A stretch of DNA of 64,000 nucleotides, from assembly GCA_051985675.1 (NCBI GenBank), contig JBPYFJ010000076.1:22159-86158 (forward strand), in the 5' to 3' direction. Shown here in pieces: positions 24,070 to 35,388 of the stretch (position 1 is the first letter of the stretch; the number at the start of each line of letters is the position of its first letter). The translations under genes were made by a program, and so were the position numbers. The DNA is from JAFAXD01 sp051985675 (GTDB lineage: Bacteria > Pseudomonadota > Alphaproteobacteria > Rhizobiales > Xanthobacteraceae). The notes under the pieces were generated by a model. That model saw only the letters and a list, made by a program, of their open reading frames with translations, searched no databases and was not told the DNA's origin.

Positions 24070-25050
24070 TCACTGCGGCTCGATCTTGGCGAGCTTGACG
24101 TAGTCGCGCCATTCGGCGGTTTCCTTCACGAGCATGTCGTCGACCAGTTGCGGCGAGCCGAGCAGCGGATCAGCGCCGAGATTGGACAGGAACTTCTTGG
24201 CGTCATCGCTTGCCGCGATCTGGTTGAACCATGCGGTCAGCTTGTCGATCACCGGCCGCGGGGTTTGCGCCGGCACGTGCACCGACCACCAGGAGATCAG
24301 ATCCATGTTTGCAATGCCGGCTTCCGCCGCGCTCGGTAGCGCAGGCAGCGCCGCAATCCGCTTCGCCGAGGTCACCGCAAGCGCCTTCACCTTCCCGGTT
24401 GCAACCATTTCCTTGACGGTCACCGGATCGGTGAAGAAGAAATCGAGATTGTGCGCCATCAGATCGTTGATGGCGTCGAGGCCGCTCTTGTATTTCACTT
24501 CGGTGGTCTTGAGCCCGAACTGGGATTTGTAAAGCTCGGAGGCGACGAGGCCGACGGTCGTGCTCGAACCGTAAAACCCGCCCTCGCCCTTGTCCTTGAG
24601 CCGCGCGGTCAACTCGGCGACCGAACCGACGCCGACGTCGGGCGGAACGATCAGGATGAACGGCAGCTTGGCCAGCGTCGTGATCGAGGCGAAATCCTTG
24701 ATCGGATCGTAGTTGAGCTTCTTGAACAGGAACGGACCCGCCACCAGGATCGAGCTCGCGGGTGCGATCAGGATCGTGTAGCCGTCAGGTTTCGACCGCG
24801 CGACCGCTTCGGTAGCGATATTGCCGGCCATGCCGACCTTGTTCTCGACAACCACGGTCGTCCCGGACAATTCCTGCAGCTTGCGCGCATAGAAACGCAC
24901 AAAAATGTCGGCCCCGGTTCCGGGCGCGAACATGCACACGCTGGTGATATAGCGCGAGGGATAGTCGCCGTTCTGCGCGCGCGTCCCCGCCGAAGGAAGG
25001 AACAGTCCGGCCGCGCCAGCGAGCTGCATGATGCGTCTACGGGTGTACAC
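24070..25050 (-). CDS. Tripartite tricarboxylate transporter (Bug) substrate-binding protein
   Basis: 326 residues starting at GTG 25050, with GGGAGG upstream. It has a twin-arginine-like signal (RRRIMQLAGAAGLFLPSAG). The mature domain has YPSRYITSVCMFAPGTGADIF, VENKVGMAGNIATEAVARSKPDGYT and a C-terminal LPALPSAAEAGI, all hallmarks of Bug periplasmic receptors for carboxylates. No TctA/TctB membrane genes are adjacent, which is usual for orphan Bug proteins. It follows the MetE-like gene by 90 bp on the same strand. Confidence 0.9.
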   Translation of the reverse strand: MYTRRRIMQLAGAAGLFLPSAGTRAQNGDYPSRYITSVCMFAPGTGADIFVRFYARKLQELSGTTVVVENKVGMAGNIATEAVARSKPDGYTILIAPASSILVAGPFLFKKLNYDPIKDFASITTLAKLPFILIVPPDVGVGSVAELTARLKDKGEGGFYGSSTTVGLVASELYKSQFGLKTTEVKYKSGLDAINDLMAHNLDFFFTDPVTVKEMVATGKVKALAVTSAKRIAALPALPSAAEAGIANMDLISWWSVHVPAQTPRPVIDKLTAWFNQIAASDDAKKFLSNLGADPLLGSPQLVDDMLVKETAEWRDYVKLAKIEPQ

Positions 25051-25140
25051 AATCAGCCTCCCTGCCCGGGTCTTGTTTGCTTCACCGTGTGGCGCGACCC
25101 GCTGCTGCCAGTAAACAATGCTAGCTTGGGCGAGTCCACG

Positions 25141-26358
25141 TCATTTGGCCCACAGCTGCTTTGATGCCAGCCGCGCGCCCTGAGACAACGCCTCCAACTT
25201 GGCAAAGGCAATCGTCGCGTGGATCCGACCGCCGAGCCCGCAGTCGGTCGAGGCAATGACCCGTTCGCGTCCAACCAGCTCGGCGAAGCGGACGATCCGC
25301 TGCGCGACCAGCTCGGGATGTTCCACCACGTTGGTGGCGTGGCTCACCACTCCGGGCAAAATCAGCTTGCCGTCCGGCAGCTTGACATCCTGCCAGACCG
25401 TCCATTCGTGCTCGTGTCGCACGTTGCCGGCCTCGAACGAATAGGCCTCACAATCGATCGCCAGCATGACGTCGACGATATCGCGCATCGGCAGGTCGGT
25501 CGTGTGTGGCCCATGCCAACTGCCCCAGCACAGGTGGAAGCGAATGCGATCCTTGGGGAGCCCCTTGATCGCATGGTTGAGCGCTTCGACCCGGCGCATG
25601 GTGAACTTTTTGTACGCGGCAACGCTCGGTTCCGGATCGATCTGGTCCCAGTTTTCAGCGATGCCCGGGTCGTCAAGCTGCAGGACGAGCCCGGCGTCGA
25701 CGATCGCCTTGTACTCCTCACGCATTGCGTCGGCGCAGGCGAACATAAATTCCTCGTCGGTCTTGTAGTAGGTGTTGCCGAGCCGCGCGATGCTGCCGGG
25801 AGCGACCGAGGTCATGAACCCTTCGCGCACGCCACAGGCGTCAAGCGCCGTCTTGAAGTGCGCGATGTCTGCTTTGATCGCGTCCTGGCCCACGTATTTC
25901 ACCGGCCCGACACAGATCGGCCGGAACAGCGGCTGCCGCCCGATCGAAATTCCCGAGTCGGGATCCGCATAGGCCGCTGCGAACCGCGCGCGGTCACGCC
26001 GCTTGAGCAGCCCAAGCAGCGCGAGCTCCTCGGGGTGCGATTTACGCGGTGGGACGGTCGGCACTTCGACCGAGGTCCGCTCCAGGCCGCTGAGCCGGTT
26101 GAACGCATAGCTGAACCAGGCGCCGTAGTTGACCCGATGCCCCATCGACTTGCCGAACTCGCCGTCGCCCGGAACGTCGACGCCGGCCTCGCGCTGACGG
26201 CGGACCACGTCGACTACCGCTGCCTGCAACAGCTTCTGAAAGCTCGCCTCATCCAGGCCCTCGCCAGCCTCCCGCTTGCGATTGGCTTCGATCAGGTCGT
26301 CCGGCCGCGGCAGGCTTCCAACGTGGCTGGTGAGGATATGATCGCGGCTGTTGCGCAT
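25141..26358 (-). CDS. MetE C-terminal-domain protein (cobalamin-independent methionine synthase II family)
   Basis: 405 residues from ATG 26358 (GGGAG upstream; a TTG seven codons earlier is less likely). It is a single TIM barrel like the C-terminal half of MetE: ILTSHVGSLPRPDDL at the N-terminus, FHLCWGSWHGPHTTDLP in the middle and the C-terminal RVIASTDCGLGGR holding the zinc-cysteine position. Stand-alone members of this family often act on other thiol or vinyl-ether substrates rather than homocysteine. Neighbours (aminotransferase, Bug protein) suggest a catabolic role. Confidence 0.85.
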   Translation of the reverse strand: MRNSRDHILTSHVGSLPRPDDLIEANRKREAGEGLDEASFQKLLQAAVVDVVRRQREAGVDVPGDGEFGKSMGHRVNYGAWFSYAFNRLSGLERTSVEVPTVPPRKSHPEELALLGLLKRRDRARFAAAYADPDSGISIGRQPLFRPICVGPVKYVGQDAIKADIAHFKTALDACGVREGFMTSVAPGSIARLGNTYYKTDEEFMFACADAMREEYKAIVDAGLVLQLDDPGIAENWDQIDPEPSVAAYKKFTMRRVEALNHAIKGLPKDRIRFHLCWGSWHGPHTTDLPMRDIVDVMLAIDCEAYSFEAGNVRHEHEWTVWQDVKLPDGKLILPGVVSHATNVVEHPELVAQRIVRFAELVGRERVIASTDCGLGGRIHATIAFAKLEALSQGARLASKQLWAK

Positions 26359-26449
26359 GCGGCGTGCTCCCAGTTGCAACGGATGATGTTGTCGGGAGCT
26401 TAGCGCGGGGTTGCCGCGGCGCTGGCAACATCCGCATGTGACCAGCGAG

Positions 26450-27829
26450 CTAGGACTGCAGCAACTTCTCGCGCGTGACCCAGTCGAGCGTTCGATCGAG
26501 AGCGCGGGCGAGGCGATCGAACAGCTCGTCGATCTCGGCCATGCTGATCACCAGCGGCGGGCACAGCGTGAGCGCGTCAGCAAGCGCGCGCACGATCAAT
26601 CCCTCGTCCTGGGCATATTGCGCGCAGCGCGCGGTCACTCCCGCCTTCGGATCGAACACGCGCTTGCTGCGTTTGTCGGCCACGAGTTCGACGGCGCCGA
26701 GGAGACCGAGCCCGCGCGCTTCCCCAACGAGCGGATGCTCGCCGAGCCCGCGGAGCCGCGACTGGAACCCTGGAATCTTGCCGGCAACCGCCTCGACAAT
26801 GCGCTCGCGCCTGTAAATCTCCAGCGCCTTGAGCGCGACCGCAGCCGCGACCGGGTGGCCCGAGTAGGTGAACCCGTGGCCGAAGCTGCCGATCTTGCGA
26901 CTTTCGGCCAGCATGGCCTGGTACATCACCTCCGGGAGCATGACCGCCGCTATCGGCACGTAGGCGGACGACAACGCCTTGGCGACGGAGATCGCATGCG
27001 GCGCAAAACCGACGACGTCGCAACCGAACATTCGTCCAAGTCGGCCGAAACCGGTGATCACCTCATCGCAGATCAAATAGAGATCATACTTCGCGCAGAC
27101 CGGCGCGATCGCCGCGAAATAGCCGGCCGGCGGAGGAATAACGCCGCCCGCCCCCATGACGGGCTCCGCAATGAAGGCCGCGACCGTGTCCGGGTCCTCG
27201 GCAATGATCATCTGCTCGAGCTCGGCCGCGAGGCGGGCCGAGAATTGCTCCTCGCTCTCGCCGTCACGCGCAAAACGGTAATGATGCGGACATCCAGTGT
27301 GACAGATGTTCGCGATCGGCACATCGAAGTCGATCTGATTGGTGGGCAGCCCGGTGAGCGAGGCCGACGCGATGGTGATGCCGTGATAGGCCTTGATCCG
27401 GCTGATGATCTTCTTCTTGCGCGGCCGCCCGAGCGCGTTGTTCATGTACCAGACGAGCTTGACCTGGGTGTCGTTCGCCTCCGAGCCCGAGTTGCAGAAG
27501 AACACCTTCGAGATCGGAACGGGCGCGATCTCCTTGAGGCGCTCGGCGAGTTCGATCGCCGGATCGTGGCTCTTGGCGCTGAACAGGTGCGCGAACGAGA
27601 GCTTGCGCATCTGCGCGGCCGCGGCCTCGATCAGTTCCTCGTTGCCGTAACCCAGCGCCGTGCACCATAGGCCGGCCATTCCCTCGATATAGGCCTTGCC
27701 GTCGGTGTCGTAGACGTGGATGCCCTGGCCGCGTTCGATCACCAGGGGACCGGTTTGGCGAAACTGGTCGAGGTTCGTGTACGGGTGGATCAGCGTTTCG
27801 ATGTCGCGAACGGCGAGGTTGCTCGGCAT
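26450..27829 (-). CDS. Class III (omega) aminotransferase, PLP-dependent
   Basis: 459 residues. It transfers amino groups from omega-amino acids, amines or related donors to pyruvate-type acceptors. Visible are the N-terminal MAGLWCTALGYGNEEL, the phosphate-binding FFCNSGSEANDTQVKL, AYHGITIASASLTG, the acidic EVITGFGRLG that contacts the PLP ring nitrogen, and the Schiff-base lysine in SVAKALSSAYVPI. It resembles omega-amino-acid:pyruvate and putrescine aminotransferases; the donor cannot be fixed from sequence. Divergent from the flavin monooxygenase at 27920. Confidence 0.9.
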   Translation of the reverse strand: MPSNLAVRDIETLIHPYTNLDQFRQTGPLVIERGQGIHVYDTDGKAYIEGMAGLWCTALGYGNEELIEAAAAQMRKLSFAHLFSAKSHDPAIELAERLKEIAPVPISKVFFCNSGSEANDTQVKLVWYMNNALGRPRKKKIISRIKAYHGITIASASLTGLPTNQIDFDVPIANICHTGCPHHYRFARDGESEEQFSARLAAELEQMIIAEDPDTVAAFIAEPVMGAGGVIPPPAGYFAAIAPVCAKYDLYLICDEVITGFGRLGRMFGCDVVGFAPHAISVAKALSSAYVPIAAVMLPEVMYQAMLAESRKIGSFGHGFTYSGHPVAAAVALKALEIYRRERIVEAVAGKIPGFQSRLRGLGEHPLVGEARGLGLLGAVELVADKRSKRVFDPKAGVTARCAQYAQDEGLIVRALADALTLCPPLVISMAEIDELFDRLARALDRTLDWVTREKLLQS

Positions 27830-27919
27830 GGCATCACCAGGACAAAGAGCTCATATGCCGGAATTGCCAGCCAAGCATAAAGCTGGCAAGGGCTAATGGT
27901 CACGAGGAGACGATAAAGG

Positions 27920-29137
27920 ATGGCGCGATTATTGCGGGTCGCCGTCATCGGCGGCGGCATCGGCGGGCTGGCGGCGGCGCGTGCCCTTCTGTTGCGCGGT
28001 ATGGAGGTCACGGTCTTCGAGCAGGCGCCGCGCCTGAGCGAATTCGGCGGCGGCGTCGTGCTCACCCCGAACGCACTCACCGCGCTGCGCGCACTCGGCC
28101 TTGAGGCGCGCGTGCTGGCGGATGCGTTTGAATCCCGAAGCCAGGTCGTCCGCAGCTGGCGCAGCGGTCGCGTGATCCTGCGCAATTCGTTTGCCAGCTA
28201 TCGCTCGCATTTCGGCGCCACCAGCTGTTCGATTCACCGCGGCGACATGCAGAAGCTGCTGAGCGAATACGTACCTGAGCGCAGCTTGCGGCTTTCCGCC
28301 CGTTGCACCCAGGTCGTTTCGGGGCCGCACGTCGCAGTTGCGCATTTTGCCGACGGCAGCGAAGTCGAAGCCGATGTTGTGGTTGGCGCTGATGGTATTC
28401 ATTCCGCCGTGCGCACGAGCCTGTTCGGCGCGGAGCATCCGCATTTCACCGGCTTCATGTGCTGGCGCGGGCTCGTCGATCCGGCGCGGCTTCCGCCCGG
28501 TCTGGTCGCACCCGACCAGACTGCCTGGTGGGGTCCGCACGGTCACGTCGTTCACTACTACGTGCGGCGCGGCGAACTGCTTAACTGGGTCGCGCACATC
28601 GAGACCGACCGCTGGACCGAAGAATCCTGGTCGACCGAAGGCGACAAGGTCGAGCTGACGGCGACCTACCGGCATTGGAACAAACAGTTGCGGCAGATCT
28701 TCGAAGCGACCGAGCGCTGCTACAAATGGGCGCTCTATGACCGCGACCCGCTCTCCTCCTGGAGCCGCGAGCGGGTCACGCTGCTGGGCGATTCCGCGCA
28801 CGCGATGCTTCCGTATCTGGCGCAGGGCGCCGGCCAGTCGATCGAGGATGCCTGCGTTCTCGCCAGCCTGCTCGAGCGCTTCTCCGAAGATCCTGTTGCC
28901 GCGCTCGCGCGCTATCAGGCGTTGCGCCTCCCGCGCACGCGGCAGATTCAACTGGGCGCACGTGAGCGCGGCCGGCTCAATCACCTGAGCTCGCCCTGGG
29001 CGCAGCTGAGACGCGACGCCGGCATTGCGCTACGCCGATGGCGCGGAGCAACCCAAGCCCTGCAGGATATCGCGTGGATCTATGGCTATGATGCCGGACG
29101 CCTGCCGGGCGACGCGGTAGCGCCCGCGACGGCGTAG
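27920..29137 (+). CDS. FAD-dependent monooxygenase (salicylate hydroxylase-like)
   Basis: 405 residues of flavoprotein hydroxylase group A. It has the N-terminal Rossmann GGGIGGLAAARALLLRG (about 10-26), the VVVGADGIHSAVR (DG) motif (about 153-165) and the GD motif LLGDSAHAMLPYLAQGAGQSIEDA (about 288-311). It would hydroxylate an aromatic ring or similar using NAD(P)H and O2 in the cytosol. GAGGAG lies upstream of ATG 27920. Divergent from the aminotransferase with a 90-bp gap. Confidence 0.9.
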   Translation: MARLLRVAVIGGGIGGLAAARALLLRGMEVTVFEQAPRLSEFGGGVVLTPNALTALRALGLEARVLADAFESRSQVVRSWRSGRVILRNSFASYRSHFGATSCSIHRGDMQKLLSEYVPERSLRLSARCTQVVSGPHVAVAHFADGSEVEADVVVGADGIHSAVRTSLFGAEHPHFTGFMCWRGLVDPARLPPGLVAPDQTAWWGPHGHVVHYYVRRGELLNWVAHIETDRWTEESWSTEGDKVELTATYRHWNKQLRQIFEATERCYKWALYDRDPLSSWSRERVTLLGDSAHAMLPYLAQGAGQSIEDACVLASLLERFSEDPVAALARYQALRLPRTRQIQLGARERGRLNHLSSPWAQLRRDAGIALRRWRGATQALQDIAWIYGYDAGRLPGDAVAPATA

Positions 29138-29140
29138 CCG

Positions 29141-29914
29141 TCACTCCGTTGCGGCGTGCGTAGATGCTTCCGGGGGCCGCGGGCGCGGGAGCGGCACCGG
29201 CAGATTGACCTCCCAGTGGCACAGGCGAAACCCGTTGCTGCGCTCGGCGAGATCAAGATGAATATGTTCTTCGTGATAGCCGTCCGAACCGGGCCCCAGC
29301 ACGGTCATGAACCGCGCGCAGGCGCTCGCCTTCACGGCTTCGCGCACGGTTTTCTTCGCCTCCGGATCCGTCAATCCGAACCGCTTGCCGTTGGTCAGGG
29401 TGAAGGCGCGAATGTCGATGGCGTTGGCACGGCCATGCTCGCTGATCTCGGCACCCACAACGCGATTACGCGGCCGGCATTCATATGAATCGTAGTTGTC
29501 GATTCCGACCAGCGACGCTCCCAGCGGCAAGACCTGAGTGGCGATATCGTCGCGCAGCCAGTTGGCCACCGCGGTTGCCATGCTGCAGCGGAGTGTCGGA
29601 GCCGGCTTGAATTCGGCCCGGCGCCGATCCTTCAGGATCACCGCGTCGAGCCGCACGACGTCGTCGGCGCCGCACCCGGACTCTGCGGGGATCGGCGGCA
29701 GGGCCTCGGCGTCAGCGAGGCCCGAGGTCAGGGCGGTGAAGCATTGCGAGGGCGGTGGCGGCCCGGACGGCACAGCCGGCGCGGACGCCGACGGCTCGGC
29801 AGGTTCCGGCGCCTCCGGCAGCGGGCGCGGGCGTGGCAAGGGGACATTGGCCGCTACGGCCACGTCCAGCCCGCACCCGAGCCAGACAAGGACGCCCAAC
29901 AAGATCAAGCGCAT
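29141..29914 (-). CDS. Extensin-like domain secreted protein
   Basis: 257 residues from ATG 29914, where a signal peptide starts (MRLILLGVLVWLGCGLDVAVA). A proline-rich linker (VPLPRPRPLPEAPEPAEP) leads to the bacterial extensin-like C-terminal domain. That has SECRPRNR-type cysteines, the SEHGRANAIDIRAF motif and HEEHIHLDLAERS, which resemble the His/Asp zinc site of M15 D,D-carboxypeptidases. It is probably a periplasmic peptidoglycan-acting protein. The 3' end is 3 bp from the convergent monooxygenase stop. Confidence 0.85.
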   Translation of the reverse strand: MRLILLGVLVWLGCGLDVAVAANVPLPRPRPLPEAPEPAEPSASAPAVPSGPPPPSQCFTALTSGLADAEALPPIPAESGCGADDVVRLDAVILKDRRRAEFKPAPTLRCSMATAVANWLRDDIATQVLPLGASLVGIDNYDSYECRPRNRVVGAEISEHGRANAIDIRAFTLTNGKRFGLTDPEAKKTVREAVKASACARFMTVLGPGSDGYHEEHIHLDLAERSNGFRLCHWEVNLPVPLPRPRPPEASTHAATE

Positions 29915-30024
29915 GGTTGCGATAGTGCAAATGGGAAAACGGCGACAAGGAGGCAACCACTTACCATAGACGACTGCCCGCGCGCGGGGCACGTTGGTTC
30001 ACAATAGCGTGCTAGCGTGGCGTG

Positions 30025-31155
30025 ATGGCACGCTTCGACGTGGTCGTGATCGGGCTTGGGGTGATGGGCAGCGCGGCGCTGCACCGCCTCGCCGTCCAAG
30101 GCGTCCGCGTGCTCGGCATCGAGCAGTACGAACCAGGACACGACCGCGGCTCCTCGCATGGCGCCACGCGCATCATCCGGCTCGGCTATTTCGAGCATCC
30201 CTCGTACGTGAGCCTGCTGCGCGACGTCTATCCGCTGTGGCAAGAGCTCGAGGCCAAGGCCGGGCGCCGGCTGTTGCACATCACCGGCATTGCCGAAATC
30301 GGCCGGCCGGAGAGCGAGCTGGTGCGAGGCACGCTCGCCGCCGCGCGCCAGCACGCATTGCCGCACGACATTCTCGACGCCGACGCGCTGATGCGGCGCT
30401 ACCCGGCATTCCGGGTGCCGAGCGATTTCGTCGCGGTGGTCCAGCCGGACGGCGGCGTCCTGGAAGCGGAGCCCGCGCTGCTCGGGCTCGTTCAACTGGC
30501 GCGCGCCGGCGGCGCGGTGATCAGAACCAACGAAGCCGTGCGTGCGATCGAGCCGCACCCGGGCGGAGTGCGCGTCCTCACCGGCAACGACGTTATCGAA
30601 ACTTCCGCCGTGATCGTCACGGCCGGCGCACGGGTGAAAGCCCTCCTTCCGGATCTCCCGGCGCCGTTGCGCGTCACCCGGCAGGTCCTCGCCTGGTTTG
30701 AGCCGCGCGAACCGGCAATGTTGTCGCACGACCGCTTCCCGGTCTTCATGATCGAGAGCGCGTACGGCTTCCACTATGGATTTCCGATGGACCCGCAACG
30801 CGGCGTGAAGCTTGGCAAGCATCATCATCTCGACGAGACGGTCGACCCGGACAACTACGATCGGACGGTCTCGCCGCGCGACGAGCGGGCAATCCGCGTT
30901 GCGCTCGAGACCTACATCCCGGCGGCCGACGGCAAGCTCGTCGCGTCCACCACCTGCCTCTACACAATGGCACCTGACGGTGATTTCATCATCGATGCGC
31001 TGCCGGGGTGGCCTCAGGTGGTGATCGGATCGCCCTGCTCCGGGCACGGTTTCAAGTTCGCCCCGTTGATCGGTGAGATCCTCGCTGACCTTGCGACCAA
31101 GGGTGAAACGTCACGTGACATTTCGCGCTTTCGACTGGCCCGTTTTGCAACATAG
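30025..31155 (+). CDS. Monomeric sarcosine oxidase / N-methyltryptophan oxidase family flavoenzyme
   Basis: 376 residues. FAD amine oxidase: N-terminal GLGVMGSAALHRLA dinucleotide fold, then the family motif RGSSHGATRIIRLGYFEHPSY. Near the C-terminus, STTCLYTMAPDGDFIID carries the cysteine used for covalent FAD attachment in this family, and SPCSGHGFKFAP closes the fold. It would oxidise N-methyl or secondary amino acids, releasing hydrogen peroxide. ATG 30025 follows an in-frame GTG by one codon; either may be used. A multicopper oxidase gene follows 9 bp on. Confidence 0.87.
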   Translation: MARFDVVVIGLGVMGSAALHRLAVQGVRVLGIEQYEPGHDRGSSHGATRIIRLGYFEHPSYVSLLRDVYPLWQELEAKAGRRLLHITGIAEIGRPESELVRGTLAAARQHALPHDILDADALMRRYPAFRVPSDFVAVVQPDGGVLEAEPALLGLVQLARAGGAVIRTNEAVRAIEPHPGGVRVLTGNDVIETSAVIVTAGARVKALLPDLPAPLRVTRQVLAWFEPREPAMLSHDRFPVFMIESAYGFHYGFPMDPQRGVKLGKHHHLDETVDPDNYDRTVSPRDERAIRVALETYIPAADGKLVASTTCLYTMAPDGDFIIDALPGWPQVVIGSPCSGHGFKFAPLIGEILADLATKGETSRDISRFRLARFAT

Positions 31156-31164
31156 GAGCACCCC

Positions 31165-32628
31165 ATGTTGACTCGCCGAGACTTCATGCTGAGCACGGCA
31201 GCCGCCGCTGCGCTCGTTGCACCGGTGATGACGCGCGCACAGGCCCCTGCGCCAGCCGCGGACGCGCGGGCAAGCAGTCCGCAGACGATCCTGCGGCTGC
31301 TGCGGCGATCGATCGAGGTGAACGGCAAGCCGGCCTCGATCATGGGAATCCGCCAACCCGACGGAACCTACGGGCTGATCACGAAAGTGAACACGCCGTT
31401 TCGCGTACGCGTGGAAAATCAGCTCGACGTGCCGAGCCTCATTCATTGGCACGGACTGACGCCGCCGTGGCAGCAAGACGGCGTCCCTGGCGTGTCGGGC
31501 CCGCCGATCGCGGCGGGCGGCACCGCCGACTATGACTTTCCGCTCCCCTTCGGCGGCACCTTCTGGATGCACTCGCATCAGGGCTTGCAGGAACAAACGC
31601 TGCTGTCGGCTCCGCTCATCATCCACGACGGGCGCGACCGGAACGATCAACAGGACATCGTCCTGATGCTGTACGATTTCAGCTTCACGCCGCCCGATCA
31701 GATCTTCGCCGAGCTCAAGCAGAAAGGCAGTGCGTCGGCGGCTGCGAGCCCGACACAGGTGGCGCAGCCAGCGAGCGCGGCGCCAATGAAGCCGATGGCG
31801 ATGGGCGCAGCCGCCAAACGCGATCTCAACGACGTGAAATACGATGCGTTTCTCGCCAACGACCGAACGTTGGCGGATCCGGAGATCATCAAGGTCGAGC
31901 CGGGCGGTCGCGTCCTGCTGCGGGTGATCAACGGCTCGTCGATGAGCTCATTCCATGTCGACCTCGGCCAACTCGACGGCGAGTTGATCGCGGTCGACGG
32001 GATCCGCGTCGCCCCGGTCACCGGCCGGCGCTTTCCGATCGCGGTCGCGCAGCGGCTCGACATCCAGCTCGCGCTCCCGCGCGAGGCCGCAGCCTACCCG
32101 GTGCTGGCACAGCTCGAAGGCGAGCGCAGCCGGACCGGAATTATCCTCGCGGCGGGCCGCGCCGACGTCGCGCGTGTCCCCGACCAGGCCGCGATGCCGT
32201 CGGAGCCTCTGACGCTTGAGCTCGAAGCTCGCCTGCGCGCGGCCGAACCGTTGCCGCCGCGCAAGGTTGACCGCACCCATGTGCTCAACCTGACCGGTGA
32301 AATGGCGAGCTACATCTGGTCGATCAACAATGTCGCGTGGACGCCGGCCGTGCCCCCGCTACCGATCGCGGCGGGCGAACGCGTGCAGCTCGTGTTCGTG
32401 AACAAGACCATGATGTCGCATCCAATACATCTGCACGGACATCCGTTCCAGGTTGTCGAGATCGACGGCCAAACGCTATCGGGGGCGGTGCGCGACACGG
32501 TGCTGGTCACGCCAGGGACGCGCGTCGCAGTTGTGTTCGACGCCAACAACCCCGGCCTTTGGGCGCTGCATTGTCACATGCTCTATCATCTCGACGCCGG
32601 CATGTTCACGACCCTGCGCTACGTCTGA
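31165..32628 (+). CDS. Multicopper oxidase, Tat-exported
   Basis: 487 residues with a twin-arginine signal (LTRRDFMLSTAAAAALVAP). All four copper-binding blocks are intact: HWHG (about 93-96), HSH (about 135-137), HPIHLHGH (about 418-425) and HCHMLYHLDAGM (about 469-480), the last holding the type 1 copper Cys, His and Met. A Met-poor, Ala/Lys insert near 190-220 separates domains. It could oxidise Cu(I), phenols or other substrates in the periplasm. AGGAG lies upstream; probably co-transcribed with the sarcosine-oxidase-type gene. Confidence 0.93.
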   Translation: MLTRRDFMLSTAAAAALVAPVMTRAQAPAPAADARASSPQTILRLLRRSIEVNGKPASIMGIRQPDGTYGLITKVNTPFRVRVENQLDVPSLIHWHGLTPPWQQDGVPGVSGPPIAAGGTADYDFPLPFGGTFWMHSHQGLQEQTLLSAPLIIHDGRDRNDQQDIVLMLYDFSFTPPDQIFAELKQKGSASAAASPTQVAQPASAAPMKPMAMGAAAKRDLNDVKYDAFLANDRTLADPEIIKVEPGGRVLLRVINGSSMSSFHVDLGQLDGELIAVDGIRVAPVTGRRFPIAVAQRLDIQLALPREAAAYPVLAQLEGERSRTGIILAAGRADVARVPDQAAMPSEPLTLELEARLRAAEPLPPRKVDRTHVLNLTGEMASYIWSINNVAWTPAVPPLPIAAGERVQLVFVNKTMMSHPIHLHGHPFQVVEIDGQTLSGAVRDTVLVTPGTRVAVVFDANNPGLWALHCHMLYHLDAGMFTTLRYV

Positions 32629-32811
32629 TTGCCGGCTGACGGTCGCCCCGGGGCAAAGGCTCCCGAGGTCAATCGGACCGCGCATGCATTCAAAATGAAC
32701 GCTTGGCTGGCCGGGGCAAGCCCGGTCACGGTCCAACAATGTCTCTCGATCCGGGCACGACATGCGCTAAACTATCCCGGCGTCGAAAAGAACAACATTC
32801 GAGGGAACGCC

Positions 32812-34446
<1,635 letters not shown>

Positions 34447-34530
34447 CGCGCGCGGTTTCTACCATTGCCGGGACCGGCGCAACGCCGTATGCGTGTTGCC
34501 CGAAAGGGTTGCGGCTTTTAGTCCTGAACC

Positions 34531-35388
34531 ATGCAACGACGCCGACTGGTCGAACAACCGCGGTCGCAGCTCGCGCTCTGGGCGCGGCGATTGGCGATCT
34601 TCTCGCTGCCGGTGGCGCTGCTCGCCATCATCATGGCGCGGGCGGGCTTGTTCGAAGCGCTGCCGATCCTGATGACGTTCGGGGCCGCGCTCGCGCTGGC
34701 CGGGCTCGCGATTGTACTGGCGATCGCGGCGTTGATCGGGATCTGGATCGATGGCCGCGCCGGCGCCGGTTATGCGCTGGTCGCGCTCGCCGTCAGTTTT
34801 GTTCTGCTCGCGTACCCGGGCTACCTCGGCTACAAAGCCTACAAGTTGCCGCAGATCAACGACGTCACCACCGATCCGTATGATCCGCCACGCCTGGAAG
34901 CGGCCCAGCGCCTGCGTACCCGCGCGGCGAATTCAACCGTCTACAGCGGGCTCAGCCTGTTCCAACGCCAGAGCGCGGCCTATCCCGACATCGCGCCGCT
35001 CTCGGAGGACGTCACCCCGCAGGTCGCCTACGACACCGCCTATTCGGTGATCACCAAGCGCAAGTGGGTCATCGTCGATGCGCGTCCGCCGGCAGCCGGT
35101 CGCGACGGCATTATCGAAGCGGTCGCGCGCACGCCGATCATGGGCTTTCGCGATGACGTCGTGATCCGGGTTCGCCCGGCCGGCGGCAGCGCGCGCATCG
35201 ACGCCCGCTCGTCGTCCCGTTATGGCTTTCACGATTTTGGCGCCAACGCGTCGCGGCTGATCAGCCTGTTGAGCGATATCGACGACGCCACACCGGCCGA
35301 GGTTCCCGCTGAACCGGCACCCAAGAAGGGTCCGCAGAAGCCCGCCAAGCCGCCGCCCAAGGGCGCTCAGCCGTCGGCGAGGCGATAA
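34531..35388 (+). CDS. DUF1499-domain membrane protein
   Basis: 285 residues. Three hydrophobic segments occupy residues 20-105, then a soluble DUF1499 domain at about 130-260 (AYDTAYSVITKRKWVIVDAR, IEAVARTPIMGFRDDVVIRV, IDARSSSRYGFHDFGANASR). A lysine/proline-rich tail follows (PKKGPQKPAKPPPKGAQP). The family has no firm function. The last 22 bp overlap the convergent metallo-beta-lactamase-fold gene. Confidence 0.85.
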   Translation: MQRRRLVEQPRSQLALWARRLAIFSLPVALLAIIMARAGLFEALPILMTFGAALALAGLAIVLAIAALIGIWIDGRAGAGYALVALAVSFVLLAYPGYLGYKAYKLPQINDVTTDPYDPPRLEAAQRLRTRAANSTVYSGLSLFQRQSAAYPDIAPLSEDVTPQVAYDTAYSVITKRKWVIVDARPPAAGRDGIIEAVARTPIMGFRDDVVIRVRPAGGSARIDARSSSRYGFHDFGANASRLISLLSDIDDATPAEVPAEPAPKKGPQKPAKPPPKGAQPSARR